Shown here: positions 16,528 to 25,982 of the stretch, in pieces
Layout: every line of letters begins with the position of its first letter
Position numbering within the stretch: the first letter of the stretch is position 1
Assembly (NCBI GenBank): GCA_028708425.1
Contig: JAQVYY010000037.1
Location: forward strand, 1-35,884
Reading direction: 5' to 3'
DNA length: 35,884 nucleotides
Source of the DNA: Bacteroidales bacterium
GTDB taxonomy: Bacteria > Bacteroidota > Bacteroidia > Bacteroidales > Tenuifilaceae
Position numbers and translations under genes: made by a program
Notes under the pieces: generated by a model
The model's input: the letters and a program-made list of their open reading frames with translations, nothing else
Database searches by the model: none
Told to the model about the DNA's origin: nothing

Positions 16528-18198
16528 CTATTCGCTAAAACCCTTTGGGTTTTCTCTAAACCATTGGGTTTTGTCTTGGTACTTTTTAGCTAGTAAAAGT
16601 ATTTGGTCTTCTCTGTACCAGTTCGAAATTAGGGTTATACTAGTTGGTAATTCATTATCGGAAAATCCGGTAGGTATCGAGATTGCTGGGTGACCCGTTA
16701 GGTTTGTCATTAGTAATTGGTTGCCAGCAAAACTAGGTGTTATAATTACATCAACCTCCTCAAATAGTTTTGAAAACTCATCGATAAGTACAGTTCTAAT
16801 CCTGTTGGCCTGAATATACTCAACAGCAGGTACGAAACGAGCTTTTCTGAAATGATTTGGCCATGCGTTTTTCCCTTGCCTAACCACTTGGTCATCTAGG
16901 TTATTCAGGGTTATATGGCTAAATGCAGCCGCTGCTTCCACATCGAGAATTGATGATAGGACCGACATGGGAAGGTGCTCAGGTAATTTTACAGGGATAA
17001 AGTCAATACCTAGTTCCTTGAAAGCTTGTAGAGCAATGCTATCATTAGTTTTAAAGGGATAATCTTGTTTAAAGTAGTCCTCAGTAATCCCTACTCTTAA
17101 CGTACTAATATCTGCATTAAGGTTGATGTTTAACGGAACGTCTACCAACACCTTATCCATATTATCGATACTCGAAATGGCATTTATTACTAAGGCGCAA
17201 TCCTGAGCAGTTCTGCAGATGGGGCCAATTTTATCCATTGACCATGAGAGGGTCATTGCTCCCGTGCGACTTACCCGACCAAAGGTAGGGCGTAGCCCTG
17301 TTACCCCGCACTCGGTTGATGGGGAAACAATGGATCCCCATGTTTCTGAACCAAGGGCAAAGGTTACCAGTCCACCTGCTGTTGCAGAGGCCGAACCAGC
17401 CGACGATCCGCTCGAACCCCTTTCGGTATTCCACGGATTTCTGGTTTTGCCACCAAACCACACATCGCCCCATGCAAATTCGCCCAACGATAGCTTTGCA
17501 ACCAGAACGGCTCCTGCCTCATCGAGTTTATCAATAACCGATGCCGTTGTTGTGGCAATTTGATCTTTATAAATAGGTGATCCGTAGGTGAACGGATAAT
17601 CTTTTAGTGCTAGCAAATCTTTTACTCCGTAGGGTATGCCGTGTAGCGGACCACGGTGTTTACCGCTTGCCATCTCTTCATCCATTTGCTGAGCTTGTTT
17701 TAACGCTCTCTCCTCAAGAAGGGTAATTACAGAAAGTAGCTCAGGGTCGTGGTCTTTAATCCTATTTAAGTATATTTCAGTGAGTTCCTTAGAGGTAATT
17801 ACCCTGTTTTTTACGAGGTATGATAGTTCGGCAATTGTGTAGAAGCATAAATCTTCCCTATTCTCGGGTAAACTCACGTTTTGAGGTAGGTCGAAATCGG
17901 AAGAATTGCTTTCGAAGTTTGGCGAATAGCTAGGTGGTACAGGGGCAAATACAAGGGAGAATTCTAAATCATTCTGAATATCAAACTCATGAATTAATTC
18001 GTAGCATTCAATTGCTTCCGTTACATCATCTTTTAATAAATCTCGCTCGGAATTGGTGAAATTCAATGCGAAGAGCTTTTCTGCCCCTTTTAGTTTGCTA
18101 GTAAGGCTTTTACTATTGTAGTGCTGATATAGGTTAAGCGCTATGGAAAGTATCATTAGCATAACCACTACAGTTAATGTTGTTTTGTTAGTTTTCAT
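16528..18198 (-). CDS. Membrane-anchored or secreted amidase-signature hydrolase
   Basis: A 556-aa amidase-signature enzyme that hydrolyses a C-N amide bond. The Ser-cisSer-Lys triad is visible: Lys193 in GVKDLL, cis-Ser265 in the SSAGSASA stretch and the nucleophile Ser289 in SETWGSIVSP (canonical DTGGSIRQP). An N-terminal hydrophobic segment (about 8-22) with basic residues before it suggests export or anchoring, and about 100 residues of unknown structure precede the amidase domain. This separates it from cytosolic GatA, which it otherwise resembles, and no gatB or gatC is nearby. The substrate is unknown; amino-acid amides, acyl amides or peptide amides are all possible. It is transcribed alone and converges on feoAB. 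Confidence 0.88.
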   Translation of the reverse strand: MKTNKTTLTVVVMLMILSIALNLYQHYNSKSLTSKLKGAEKLFALNFTNSERDLLKDDVTEAIECYELIHEFDIQNDLEFSLVFAPVPPSYSPNFESNSSDFDLPQNVSLPENREDLCFYTIAELSYLVKNRVITSKELTEIYLNRIKDHDPELLSVITLLEERALKQAQQMDEEMASGKHRGPLHGIPYGVKDLLALKDYPFTYGSPIYKDQIATTTASVIDKLDEAGAVLVAKLSLGEFAWGDVWFGGKTRNPWNTERGSSGSSAGSASATAGGLVTFALGSETWGSIVSPSTECGVTGLRPTFGRVSRTGAMTLSWSMDKIGPICRTAQDCALVINAISSIDNMDKVLVDVPLNINLNADISTLRVGITEDYFKQDYPFKTNDSIALQAFKELGIDFIPVKLPEHLPMSVLSSILDVEAAAAFSHITLNNLDDQVVRQGKNAWPNHFRKARFVPAVEYIQANRIRTVLIDEFSKLFEEVDVIITPSFAGNQLLMTNLTGHPAISIPTGFSDNELPTSITLISNWYREDQILLLAKKYQDKTQWFRENPKGFSE

Positions 18199-18321
18199 AA
18201 AATAGTAGGGTTTAAAATGTATTTAGTAGCGTATGGTAAGTTTTATGGCATAGCAAAATGGATTTTAAGCTAATTTTCAGCAAGATATTAAAAAGGGGGG
18301 TATTTGTCTAAATAATTAGAG

Positions 18322-18335
18322 TTGTTTTAAAACAA
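18322..18335. promoter_or_regulatory. 14-bp palindrome upstream of the peroxidase gene
   Basis: TTGTTTTAAAACAA is a perfect palindrome 47 bases before the gpx start, and a second TTGTTTTAA half-like copy occurs at 18349-18357. Operator function is only a possibility; AT-rich palindromes also arise by chance. Confidence 0.3.
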
Positions 18336-18381
18336 TAAGTTTAAAATGTTGTTTTAAGATAACACTAAACCTAATTTAACA

Positions 18382-18927
18382 ATGAAAAAAATATTAATGA
18401 CACTAATTTCTGCCTTAGCCATTGTTTATACAGCTGGGAGTCAAGAGAAATCATTCTACGATTTTACTGTTGAAACGCTAACGGGCGAAACTTTTGAGCT
18501 GAGTGAACTTAAGGGTAAAAAGGTTATGGTGGTAAACACCGCATCGAAATGTGGGTTTACTCCACAGTACGAAATTTTAGAAAAACTTTACAGGCAATAC
18601 AAAAATATGGGGTTCGTAATCATAGGGTTTCCTGCAAACAATTTCTTAAATCAGGAGCCCGGCACCAATAGTGAGATTGAAGAGTTTTGCACACAAAACT
18701 ATGGGGTTACCTTTCCCATGATGGCTAAAATATCGGTAAAAGGTAAGTCAATTCACCCGTTGTATAAGTGGCTTACAACCAAGTCCGAGAATGGTGTGTT
18801 CGATGGTAATGTTTCGTGGAATTTTCAAAAGTTTTTAGTTGATGAGAACGGGAGACTCGTAAAATCCATAGCACCGCGTGAAAAACCCGACTCGCCCGAA
18901 ATAATTAGCTGGATTAAAAATGGGTAA
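18382..18927 (+). CDS. Exported thioredoxin-type glutathione peroxidase
   Basis: A 181-aa peroxidase that reduces H2O2 or lipid hydroperoxides. A signal-peptide-like leader (about 1-20, LMTLISALAIVYTAGS) suggests an envelope location. The peroxidatic Cys57 is in ASKCGFT and the resolving Cys103 is in EEFCTQNYGVTFP, as in yeast Gpx3-type enzymes that use thioredoxin. Trp146 and Asn147 of the catalytic tetrad are in SWNF. The tetrad Gln is Asn87 (FPANNF instead of FPCNQF), which I believe recurs in Bacteroidota homologues. It is monocistronic, with a terminator 27 bases after the stop. Electron donor and substrate are inferred. Confidence 0.92.
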   Translation: MKKILMTLISALAIVYTAGSQEKSFYDFTVETLTGETFELSELKGKKVMVVNTASKCGFTPQYEILEKLYRQYKNMGFVIIGFPANNFLNQEPGTNSEIEEFCTQNYGVTFPMMAKISVKGKSIHPLYKWLTTKSENGVFDGNVSWNFQKFLVDENGRLVKSIAPREKPDSPEIISWIKNG

Positions 18928-18953
18928 GCCAGTATAACCAGCATAATAGCTAC

Positions 18954-18989
18954 AAAAAGGTGTCTCCATACCATGGGAGACACCTTTTT
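18954..18989. terminator. Intrinsic terminator after the peroxidase gene
   Basis: A perfect 14-bp stem (AAAAAGGTGTCTCC at 18954-18967, its complement at 18976-18989) has an 8-nt loop and a T tail. Confidence 0.9.
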
Positions 18990-19101
18990 TATTGATTACT
19001 AACGGTGCTAAAAAAATAGGTAACTTATATTAAACCTTTAGTATTTTTATAGCTCAAATAAGTGCTGACAAACCCCTTTGAGAAACAACATATTTAACCG
19101 A

Positions 19102-21564
19102 ATGATTAAGCGAATACTATTGGTAGGCGCAGTATACATACTGTGTATATATTCTGGTGAAACTAAACCGCTGAAGGGTATTCCTGATAATAAGCGTACC
19201 ATAGGCGCTCATCGGATTTCGGAGCGGATTACCATTGATGGGGTTCTGGACGAAGATGCATGGAGCAAAGCGCAGGTTGCCAAAGATTTTTTTCAGTATG
19301 AACCTTTTAATGGGTCATATCCCTCAGAAAATACTGAGGTTAGGGTGCTTTACGATGATGCTTCGATATATATTGGGGCATCGTTGTACGATGAGGAGCC
19401 CGAGAATATATACAGAGAATTAGGTAAGCGGGACAATTCCGATAATTTGAAATCCGACGTGTTTAGCGTACTAATCAGTCCGTATAACGATGGTATAAAC
19501 TACTTAGAGTTTATCGTGTCGGCATCGGGAGTGCAAACCGATATTCGCCGTACGGGTAATCGCTCCGATAGAAGCTGGGATGGGGTTTGGGAGAGTAGGG
19601 TTTCGATTACAAGTGAAGGATGGTTTGTGGAAATGCGCATCCCTTATTCGGCACTAAGATTTTCAAGTAAGGTTCAAGAAAGCTGGGGTGTGAATTTCAG
19701 GAGGCTAATTAAGCGATACAACGAGTGGAACTCATGGAACCCTATTGATAACTCAATATCGGGTATCGTTAACCAGTCGGGTGAGCTGTCGGGTATTTAT
19801 AACATCGACACGCCAGTTAGGCTCTCGTTTAGCCCCTACATTTCGGGTTATGTCGATAAGCATCCAGATAACGAGATGGTCTCTTCGCGGTTCAATGGCG
19901 GACTAGATCTTCAGTTAGGTATTACCGAGAGTTTCACCCTCGATATGACGCTTATTCCAGATTTTGGTCAAGTAAAATCGGACGATAAGGTTTTAAATAT
20001 TTCGCCATACGAGGTGCAGTACGGCGAGCAGCGCCCGTTTTTTAACGAGGGGATGGACTTGTTTGATAAGGGAGGAATTTTTTACTCGCGCAGAATAGGG
20101 TCTACACCAAAAGGGTATGGTAGTGTTTCTAAACAGCTAAAGGAAAACGAGAAGATTACTCAAAACCCCTACGAAACGGCCATGATTAACGCCACCAAAA
20201 TATCGGGGCGAACATCAAAAGGCTTGGGGGTGGGTGTGCTAAATGCTATAACATCAAATACTTATGCAGTGATTTTAGACACCATTGCTAAGAGAGAACG
20301 CACGGCTTTAACCCAAGGGTTTACCAACTATAACATGCTGGTGCTCGACCAAACCCTTAAAAATAATTCGTATGTAAGTTTAGTAAACACAAACCTGTAT
20401 ACCCCTGCAAGTGATTACATGGCTAATGTTAGCGCAACCGATTTTGTTTTTCGCGATAAGCAAAATATGTATGCGCTTTATGGTAAGGGAATGATTAGTC
20501 AGATAATTGATGATAAAACGGATGTTGGCTATAAGTATAATATTGGCTTCGATAAAACCTCAGGTAATTTTCTTTTTCAAACATGGACAAATACCGAAAC
20601 CGAAAATTATAACCCCAACGACATGGGCTTTTTACAAAAGGCCAATGAGTTTAGCAATGGTGGAAGCTTAGGCTACAAGGTGTATAAGCCATTTTGGAAG
20701 CTGTTAAATTGGAGCAGCTGGATTGGAGGTTCGTATAGAATGTTGTATACTCCTAGAGCGTATACTTCATCACATTTCTACATAAGCTTTAATACAACTT
20801 TCGCCAAATCATATCATATGGTAAGCGGTGAGTTTTGGATGGATCCACACGAAACTCACGATTATGATGAACCTCGGGTTGATGGGTTTATGGTTGTTAG
20901 GCCCCGCCGCTTTTCTGGTAGAATTTCAACATCATCGGATTACCGTAAAACGTTGGCTCTTGATACTCGGGTAAGCTACTGGCGTGCACAGTCAATGGAT
21001 ATGGATAATCTTTCTATTCGAGTTTCGCCGCGTATTCGTTTTAGCAACAGTTTTTTTATGGTGTACCAAGTACAGCAAGATTTTAATCGGAACGATATTG
21101 GTTTTGTAGCAAAAACTAACGATAACTCCACTGTATACATGGGGCTTCGCGATGTGTCAACATTAACAAATACAATTGATGCTACATACACGTTTAATGC
21201 CACCTCGTTTTTAAGCGCTAGGGTTAGGCATTACTGGCGTTGGCTCGATTACTCAAGCTATCATTCGTTAAATAATGACGGAACGCTGTCGGCTAAAATG
21301 GAAAACGCAGATTTTGATGGTAATATCAACGCCAATCTTTTTAATATTGATTTAACCTATCAGTGGAACTTTGCACCTGGGAGCGTACTCTCTATCGTGT
21401 GGAAAAATTCGATAGAAAGTTCTGATAAGTTTGTTAGGAGCAGATATCTCGATAATGTAGAAGGTTTGCTGGGTACTGCAAAGGGAAACAGCATATCAAT
21501 TAGGCTACTATACTACTTAGATTACAATGTGGTGGCGCAAAAGCTAAAAAGCAAACAATTATAA
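19102..21564 (+). CDS. DUF5916 protein with CBM9-like N-terminal domain
   Basis: An 820-aa exported protein. After a hydrophobic leader (IKRILLVGAVYILCIYSG) comes a CBM9-like domain at about 35-215, recognised by ITIDGVLDEDAWSKAQ, NTEVRVLYDDASIYIGASL and VFSVLISPYNDG. The rest is DUF5916, a long region of alternating aromatic and polar strands with repeated tyrosines, fitting an outer-membrane beta barrel; the sequence ends in a strand-like segment. Family members are widespread in Bacteroidota and have no firmly known function, though some annotations call them hydrolases. I chose ATG 19102; an in-frame TTG at 19078 would add eight residues and weaken the signal peptide. It is flanked by a terminator upstream and a repeat downstream, so it stands alone. 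Confidence 0.85.
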   Translation: MIKRILLVGAVYILCIYSGETKPLKGIPDNKRTIGAHRISERITIDGVLDEDAWSKAQVAKDFFQYEPFNGSYPSENTEVRVLYDDASIYIGASLYDEEPENIYRELGKRDNSDNLKSDVFSVLISPYNDGINYLEFIVSASGVQTDIRRTGNRSDRSWDGVWESRVSITSEGWFVEMRIPYSALRFSSKVQESWGVNFRRLIKRYNEWNSWNPIDNSISGIVNQSGELSGIYNIDTPVRLSFSPYISGYVDKHPDNEMVSSRFNGGLDLQLGITESFTLDMTLIPDFGQVKSDDKVLNISPYEVQYGEQRPFFNEGMDLFDKGGIFYSRRIGSTPKGYGSVSKQLKENEKITQNPYETAMINATKISGRTSKGLGVGVLNAITSNTYAVILDTIAKRERTALTQGFTNYNMLVLDQTLKNNSYVSLVNTNLYTPASDYMANVSATDFVFRDKQNMYALYGKGMISQIIDDKTDVGYKYNIGFDKTSGNFLFQTWTNTETENYNPNDMGFLQKANEFSNGGSLGYKVYKPFWKLLNWSSWIGGSYRMLYTPRAYTSSHFYISFNTTFAKSYHMVSGEFWMDPHETHDYDEPRVDGFMVVRPRRFSGRISTSSDYRKTLALDTRVSYWRAQSMDMDNLSIRVSPRIRFSNSFFMVYQVQQDFNRNDIGFVAKTNDNSTVYMGLRDVSTLTNTIDATYTFNATSFLSARVRHYWRWLDYSSYHSLNNDGTLSAKMENADFDGNINANLFNIDLTYQWNFAPGSVLSIVWKNSIESSDKFVRSRYLDNVEGLLGTAKGNSISIRLLYYLDYNVVAQKLKSKQL

Positions 21565-21642
21565 CAACCGTTTTTATAACATAAGCCGAACATTATTTTT
21601 CTAGAGCGTTCTATTTCCATAATTAAGGCCTAAAAAAGGTTG

Positions 21643-21708
21643 ATACAATTGGTTGTGAGACTTAATCGCTGTCGGAGATAGCAATTATTCGAATTACTAA
21701 TTGGGGTT
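21643..21708 (+). repeat. Dispersed three-hairpin repeat, copy 4 (end of B plus C)
   Basis: The segment ACAATTGGTTGTGAGACTTA followed by ATCGCTG, then an ATTATTCGAA core and AATTGGGGTT, matches the right half of the full copy at 30265-30410 in the same orientation. The left arm of C is eroded and unit A and most of B are absent. Confidence 0.75.
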
Positions 21709-21794
21709 AATCATTATTCGAAATCATGCATGTTTAGTGCAATTATCTTAATAATTCGCAGCAAGGGTGTTAATTGTTCACTTGAAGCTACTAG

Positions 21795-21825
21795 TGTGAA
21801 AAACAATGTTTTTTGCTTACCTTTG
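21795..21825 (+). promoter_or_regulatory. Promoter of ffh-folD
   Basis: TGTG (21795-21798), a 19-base spacer and TACCTTTG (21818-21825) fit the Bacteroidota pattern. The ffh start lies 42 bases downstream. Confidence 0.55.
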
Positions 21826-21867
21826 CAGAATTCTTTTTTAGGTTAAAGTACAAAATTTATTATCTCT

Positions 21868-23202
21868 ATGTTTGAAAACTTAACGGAACGGCTCGAGAGG
21901 TCGTTTAAACTAATAAAGGGCGAAGGCAAAATTAGCGAGATTAACGTTGCCGAAACACTTAAAGATGTTAGAAAAGCGTTACTCGATGCCGACGTAAACT
22001 ACAAAATTGCCAAGCAGTTTGCCGATGAGGTAAAACGCAAGGCTTTGGGTATGGATGTGCTCAATTCGCTTAAACCTAGTCAGCTGATTGTTAAGGTTGT
22101 ACGCGATGAGCTTGCTATGCTCATGGGCGAGAAGGCTGAGGGTATTGATTTAAGTAGTAATCCCTCGGTTATTCTTATTGCGGGACTTCAGGGGTCTGGT
22201 AAAACAACCTTTTCAGGTAAGCTGGCAAATCTTCTCAAATCAAAAAGAAGTAAAAGCCCGCTACTGGTTGCTGGCGACGTTTATAGGCCTGCGGCTATTG
22301 AACAGCTTAAGGTATTGGGCGAGCAAATTAAGGTGCCCGTTTTTTCTGTTGAAGGGAGCAAAGATCCTGTATCTATTACAAAGGATGCCATCAAATATGC
22401 CAAACAGAATAAGCATGATGTGGTGATTATTGATACCGCTGGTCGTTTAGCTGTGGATGAGGAGATGATGAAGGAGGTGGCCGCAATTAAGAAGGCTGCC
22501 AACCCTAACGAGATTCTTTTTGTGGTTGACTCGATGACAGGGCAGGATGCGGTTAATACGGCTAAAGAGTTTAACGATAAGCTTAACTTTAATGGGGTGG
22601 TGCTTACCAAACTCGATGGTGACACCCGAGGAGGGGCAGCGTTATCCATTCGTTCGGTGGTTGAAAAACCCATTAAATTTGTGAGTACTGGTGAAAAGAT
22701 GGAGGCACTTGATGTGTTCCATCCCGACCGGATGGCCGACCGAATTTTGGGTATGGGTGATGTGGTTTCGCTAGTTGAACGTGCACAGGAGCAGTATGAT
22801 GTTGATGAAGCGCGAAAACTCCAGAAAAAGATTGCCAAGAATCAGTTTACGTTTAACGATTTTCTTTCACAAATTGCTCAGGTTAAAAAAATGGGTAACC
22901 TAAAGGATTTGGCTGGCATGATACCCGGCATGGGAAAGATGATGAAGGATATTGATATTGATGACGATGCGTTTAAAGGTGTTGAGGCGATAATTTATTC
23001 AATGACGCCTCATGAGCGTGAGAATCCAGCCGTACTTAATGGTTCGCGCCGTAAGCGAATAGCTCAGGGAAGTGGCACCTCTATACAAGAGGTAAACAAG
23101 CTGATTAAGCAGTTCGATGAGATGCGAAAAATGATGAAAATGGTGTCGAGTGGTGGAGATAAAAAGCTAAGCCGAATGATGGCCAATATGCCTCGTAGGT
23201 AG
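21868..23202 (+). CDS. ffh: Signal recognition particle protein Ffh
   Basis: A 444-aa GTPase that binds signal sequences on nascent membrane proteins and delivers ribosomes to FtsY. Residues 1-100 form the N domain. The G domain has G1 GLQGSGKTT at about 106-114, DTAGR, and TKLDGDTRGGAALS. The methionine-rich M domain (about 300-444) has IPGMGKMMKDI, MTPHERENP and SRRKRIAQGSG, the RNA-binding helix-turn-helix. Length is normal. folD follows 48 bases on with no terminator between, so the two are probably co-transcribed. Confidence 0.97.
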   Translation: MFENLTERLERSFKLIKGEGKISEINVAETLKDVRKALLDADVNYKIAKQFADEVKRKALGMDVLNSLKPSQLIVKVVRDELAMLMGEKAEGIDLSSNPSVILIAGLQGSGKTTFSGKLANLLKSKRSKSPLLVAGDVYRPAAIEQLKVLGEQIKVPVFSVEGSKDPVSITKDAIKYAKQNKHDVVIIDTAGRLAVDEEMMKEVAAIKKAANPNEILFVVDSMTGQDAVNTAKEFNDKLNFNGVVLTKLDGDTRGGAALSIRSVVEKPIKFVSTGEKMEALDVFHPDRMADRILGMGDVVSLVERAQEQYDVDEARKLQKKIAKNQFTFNDFLSQIAQVKKMGNLKDLAGMIPGMGKMMKDIDIDDDAFKGVEAIIYSMTPHERENPAVLNGSRRKRIAQGSGTSIQEVNKLIKQFDEMRKMMKMVSSGGDKKLSRMMANMPRR

Positions 23203-23250
23203 ATATACATCAAATCTGAAATAAAGTACTAATATTAAAACAGCATAGCT

Positions 23251-24132
23251 ATGGAATTACTTGATGGAAAAAAAATTGCCGACAAGGTAAGAAATGAAAT
23301 TAAGCAAGAGGTAGAGTTAATTAAATCGAATGGTGGAAAGGTACCCCATTTGGCTGTTTTTTTAGTGGGGCACGATGGTGGTAGCGAAACATATGTTGGG
23401 CATAAGGATAAGGCTTGCGAACAGGTTGGTTTTAAGTGCACTATTTTACGATTTGAGGATACAATTACTGAGGAAAAACTCCTCGCTGAGGTTAAAAGGC
23501 TAAATCAAGATTCGGATGTTGATGGTTTTATTGTTCAAATGCCACTGCCAAAACATATATCAGAGCAAAAAGTTATTGAGGCAATCGATCCCAAAAAAGA
23601 TGTTGATGGTTTTCATCCCGCTAATGTGGGAAGAATGGTTGTTGGATTTCCCTCGTATGTTCCGGCAACCCCCGATGGCATTATTGAACTATTGAGTAGG
23701 TATAAAATTGAAACTAGTGGGAAGCACTGCGTTGTTTTGGGGCGAAGTAATATTGTAGGAAAGCCAGTAGCCAATTTGCTATTACAAAAAGCAACCCCAG
23801 GCAACTGTACTGTAACCATTTGTCATAGCAGAACTAAAGATATCCCTTCTATAACTCGTACTGCCGACATTCTAATCGTAGCTATTGGCCAGGCTGAATT
23901 TGTAACAGCTGATATGGTTAAAGAGGGTGCAGTTGTTATTGATGTGGGTATTACACGGGTAAAATCCGATAAAACAAAATCGGGTTGGAAACTTTTAGGC
24001 GATGTTAAGTTCGATGAGGTGGCTCCCAAATGTAGCTACATTACTCCTGTTCCTGGTGGTGTTGGGCCACTCACAATTGTTTCCCTTTTAAAAAACACTC
24101 TAAAAGCTTCCAAAAGGGAGGTTTATGGTTAG
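23251..24132 (+). CDS. folD: Bifunctional methylene-THF dehydrogenase/cyclohydrolase FolD
   Basis: A 293-aa cytosolic enzyme that interconverts 5,10-methylene-, 5,10-methenyl- and 10-formyl-tetrahydrofolate, feeding purine and formyl-Met synthesis. Tyr48 and catalytic Lys52 are in the YVGHK stretch, followed by VQMPLPKHI, the NADP-binding [22 protein letters not shown], and the C-terminal [15 protein letters not shown]. All family motifs are intact and the length is normal. It is the second gene of an ffh-folD unit and ends before a repeat and a strong terminator. Confidence 0.97.
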   Translation: MELLDGKKIADKVRNEIKQEVELIKSNGGKVPHLAVFLVGHDGGSETYVGHKDKACEQVGFKCTILRFEDTITEEKLLAEVKRLNQDSDVDGFIVQMPLPKHISEQKVIEAIDPKKDVDGFHPANVGRMVVGFPSYVPATPDGIIELLSRYKIETSGKHCVVLGRSNIVGKPVANLLLQKATPGNCTVTICHSRTKDIPSITRTADILIVAIGQAEFVTADMVKEGAVVIDVGITRVKSDKTKSGWKLLGDVKFDEVAPKCSYITPVPGGVGPLTIVSLLKNTLKASKREVYG

Positions 24133-24143
24133 GGTGTGATGCT

Positions 24144-24193
24144 AACCCCACATTTGCATTCATCTTTAACAAATTTGATGAATAATGCGAGCT
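24144..24193 (-). repeat. Dispersed three-hairpin repeat, copy 5 (unit A only)
   Basis: This is a 50-bp unit A in the reverse orientation, with arms near AACCCC/ATTTGCATTCATC and GATGAATAATGCG. It starts 12 bases after the folD stop and lies 18 bases before the terminator stem. Confidence 0.8.
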
Positions 24194-24210
24194 AAATAAT
24201 ATTGGGTATA

Positions 24211-24241
24211 AATGCTAGGCAATTCAACCTAGCATTTTTTT
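24211..24241 (+). terminator. Terminator of the ffh-folD transcript
   Basis: A 9-bp stem (AATGCTAGG at 24211-24219, CCTAGCATT at 24228-24236) has an 8-nt loop and continues into a T run. Confidence 0.88.
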
Positions 24242-24320
24242 ATAGAACCATATCCACAGAAAAGTCGAACATATCTTTTCTAAAGTGATGTAGTTTATGT
24301 TTTAAAGCGAAAAGTTTTTC

Positions 24321-24328
24321 TATATTTG
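24321..24328 (+). promoter_or_regulatory. -7 box of the peptide transporter promoter
   Basis: TATATTTG fits TAnnTTTG exactly, 55 bases before the start codon. The -33 position is poorly defined (TTTT at a 17-base spacing). Confidence 0.5.
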
Positions 24329-24382
24329 CGGTTCTATAATAAAAAACTAAATTTTTAATATATTAACTAATAACAAACAATT

Positions 24383-25921
24383 ATGTTTAAAGGACAACCC
24401 AAAGGATTAATTCCAGCAGCTTTGGCCAATATGGGGGAACGATTTGGTTTCTACATTATGATGGCGATTCTCTTATTGTTTCTAAATAATAAGTTTGGAT
24501 TTACAGGTTCAACCGGTGCAGTTATTTATTCGGTTTTTTATGCTTTAATCTATGTTTTAGCTTTGGTTGGTGGATTAATCGCCGATAAAACAAAAAGGTA
24601 TAAAAACACTATTCTTGCCGGTTTAGTATTGATGACAGTAGGGTATTTCTTGCTTGCAATTCCAACAAAAACACCTGTTGAAAACATGCCATTAATTCTA
24701 GCATTAACTCTCTTCGGCTTGTTCTCAATTGCTTTTGGGAATGGTTTATTTAAAGGTAACTTGCAGGCAGTTGTTGGTCAGCTATACGACAACCCGGAGT
24801 ATGAAGACAAACGAGAGGTTGGATTCCAGATATTCTATATGTTTATTAATGTTGGCGCAATGTTTGCCCCATTTTTGGCAGTAGGACTAAGAAACTGGTG
24901 GGTTCAAACCAATGGATTTGGATTTAATGCAGACCTTCCAGGACTTTGTAACCAATTTGTAAGTGGCACTTTAACTCCTGAAGCAAAAGTTAGGTTTGTC
25001 GAACTTGCTAATCAAGTTACTTTAGATGGTAGTGCAGTTACTGACTTGGGTACTTTTGCTAACGAGTACCTAAATGTTTTTATGGAAGGATACCATTATT
25101 CATTCGGAATTGCAATTATTGCAATGTTGATATCCTTAGCTATTTTTGCTCTGAATAAGAAAAATCTTCCAAACCCTGCACTTAAAAAAGTTGTAAAATC
25201 AGACACTAATTCTGTTGTTGAAGTTGAAATGGATGCTAAAGAGGTTAAACAAAGAATATATGCTCTTTTTGCAGTATTTGCAGTAGTTATTTTCTTCTGG
25301 TTCTCATTCCACCAAAACGGACAGACCCTAACTCTATTTGCAAATGATTACACAAGAATGCTGAATATCGACTTAGGTTTCACTACACTTCAAGGAGCCG
25401 AAGTATTCCAAGCATTTAACCCTATTTTCGTGGTATTTTTAACTCCGGTAATTATCGGTTTATTTGGCTGGTTTAAGTCAAAAGGATGGGAAATTTCCAC
25501 ACCTAAGAAAATTGCAATTGGTATGGGAATTGCAGCAACCGCATTTGCAGTAATGGCATTAAGTTCTATTGGCCTTCCTACAACCGAAGAGAGAATTGCA
25601 ATGGGTGGTTTAGCCGATGCTGCAAGGGTTACCCCATGGTTGTTGATTGGAACCTATCTAATATTAACCGTTGCCGAGCTGTTTATTTCTCCACTTGGAA
25701 TAGCATTTGTTTCTAAGGTTGCTCCTCCAAAATATCAAGGAATTATGCAGGGTGGTTGGTTAACAGCCACAGCATTAGGAAACCAGCTCCTGTTTATTGG
25801 GGTAATATTCTATAATAGTATTCCTCTATGGGCAACATGGATGATTTTTGTAGTTGCATGCGTAATTTCAATGTTTACAATGCTATTTATGCTTAAATGG
25901 CTCGAGCGTGTTTCAGAATAA
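24383..25921 (+). CDS. POT/PTR-family proton-coupled peptide transporter
   Basis: A 512-aa inner-membrane MFS transporter with 12-14 hydrophobic helices, taking up di- and tripeptides with protons. The POT features are the ERFGFY segment in helix 1, a GGLIADKTKRYK cytoplasmic loop, and FQIFYMFINVGAMFAPFLA with the family's FY-x-x-IN pattern. In helix 1 the ExxER proton-coupling motif reads NMGER (16-20), so the first Glu is Asn; I think this is a recurring variant in Bacteroidota. It is single in its transcript, with its own promoter and a terminator downstream. Substrate range is inferred from the family. Confidence 0.93.
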   Translation: MFKGQPKGLIPAALANMGERFGFYIMMAILLLFLNNKFGFTGSTGAVIYSVFYALIYVLALVGGLIADKTKRYKNTILAGLVLMTVGYFLLAIPTKTPVENMPLILALTLFGLFSIAFGNGLFKGNLQAVVGQLYDNPEYEDKREVGFQIFYMFINVGAMFAPFLAVGLRNWWVQTNGFGFNADLPGLCNQFVSGTLTPEAKVRFVELANQVTLDGSAVTDLGTFANEYLNVFMEGYHYSFGIAIIAMLISLAIFALNKKNLPNPALKKVVKSDTNSVVEVEMDAKEVKQRIYALFAVFAVVIFFWFSFHQNGQTLTLFANDYTRMLNIDLGFTTLQGAEVFQAFNPIFVVFLTPVIIGLFGWFKSKGWEISTPKKIAIGMGIAATAFAVMALSSIGLPTTEERIAMGGLADAARVTPWLLIGTYLILTVAELFISPLGIAFVSKVAPPKYQGIMQGGWLTATALGNQLLFIGVIFYNSIPLWATWMIFVVACVISMFTMLFMLKWLERVSE

Positions 25922-25982
25922 ACAGTCACACTGTGGGGTTATAGCCCATAGCGTACAGTTGAAATTCTAATATAGAATAGAG

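Larger units (their letters stand above)
21565..21867. other. Intergenic region upstream of ffh
   Basis: This 303-base region has no gene. It contains a partial dispersed repeat (21643-21708) and the ffh promoter (21795-21825). I looked for the SRP RNA here, including its conserved GGAA tetraloop and asymmetric loop, and did not see it. Confidence 0.6.

Noticed and set aside
21565-21867. SRP RNA gene next to ffh
   Set aside because: No conserved GGAA-capped helix of the SRP RNA is visible.
22281-22838. 185-aa open frame antisense to ffh
   Set aside because: It lies wholly within ffh, whose motifs are intact, and has the composition of an opposite-strand shadow with no promoter or family match.
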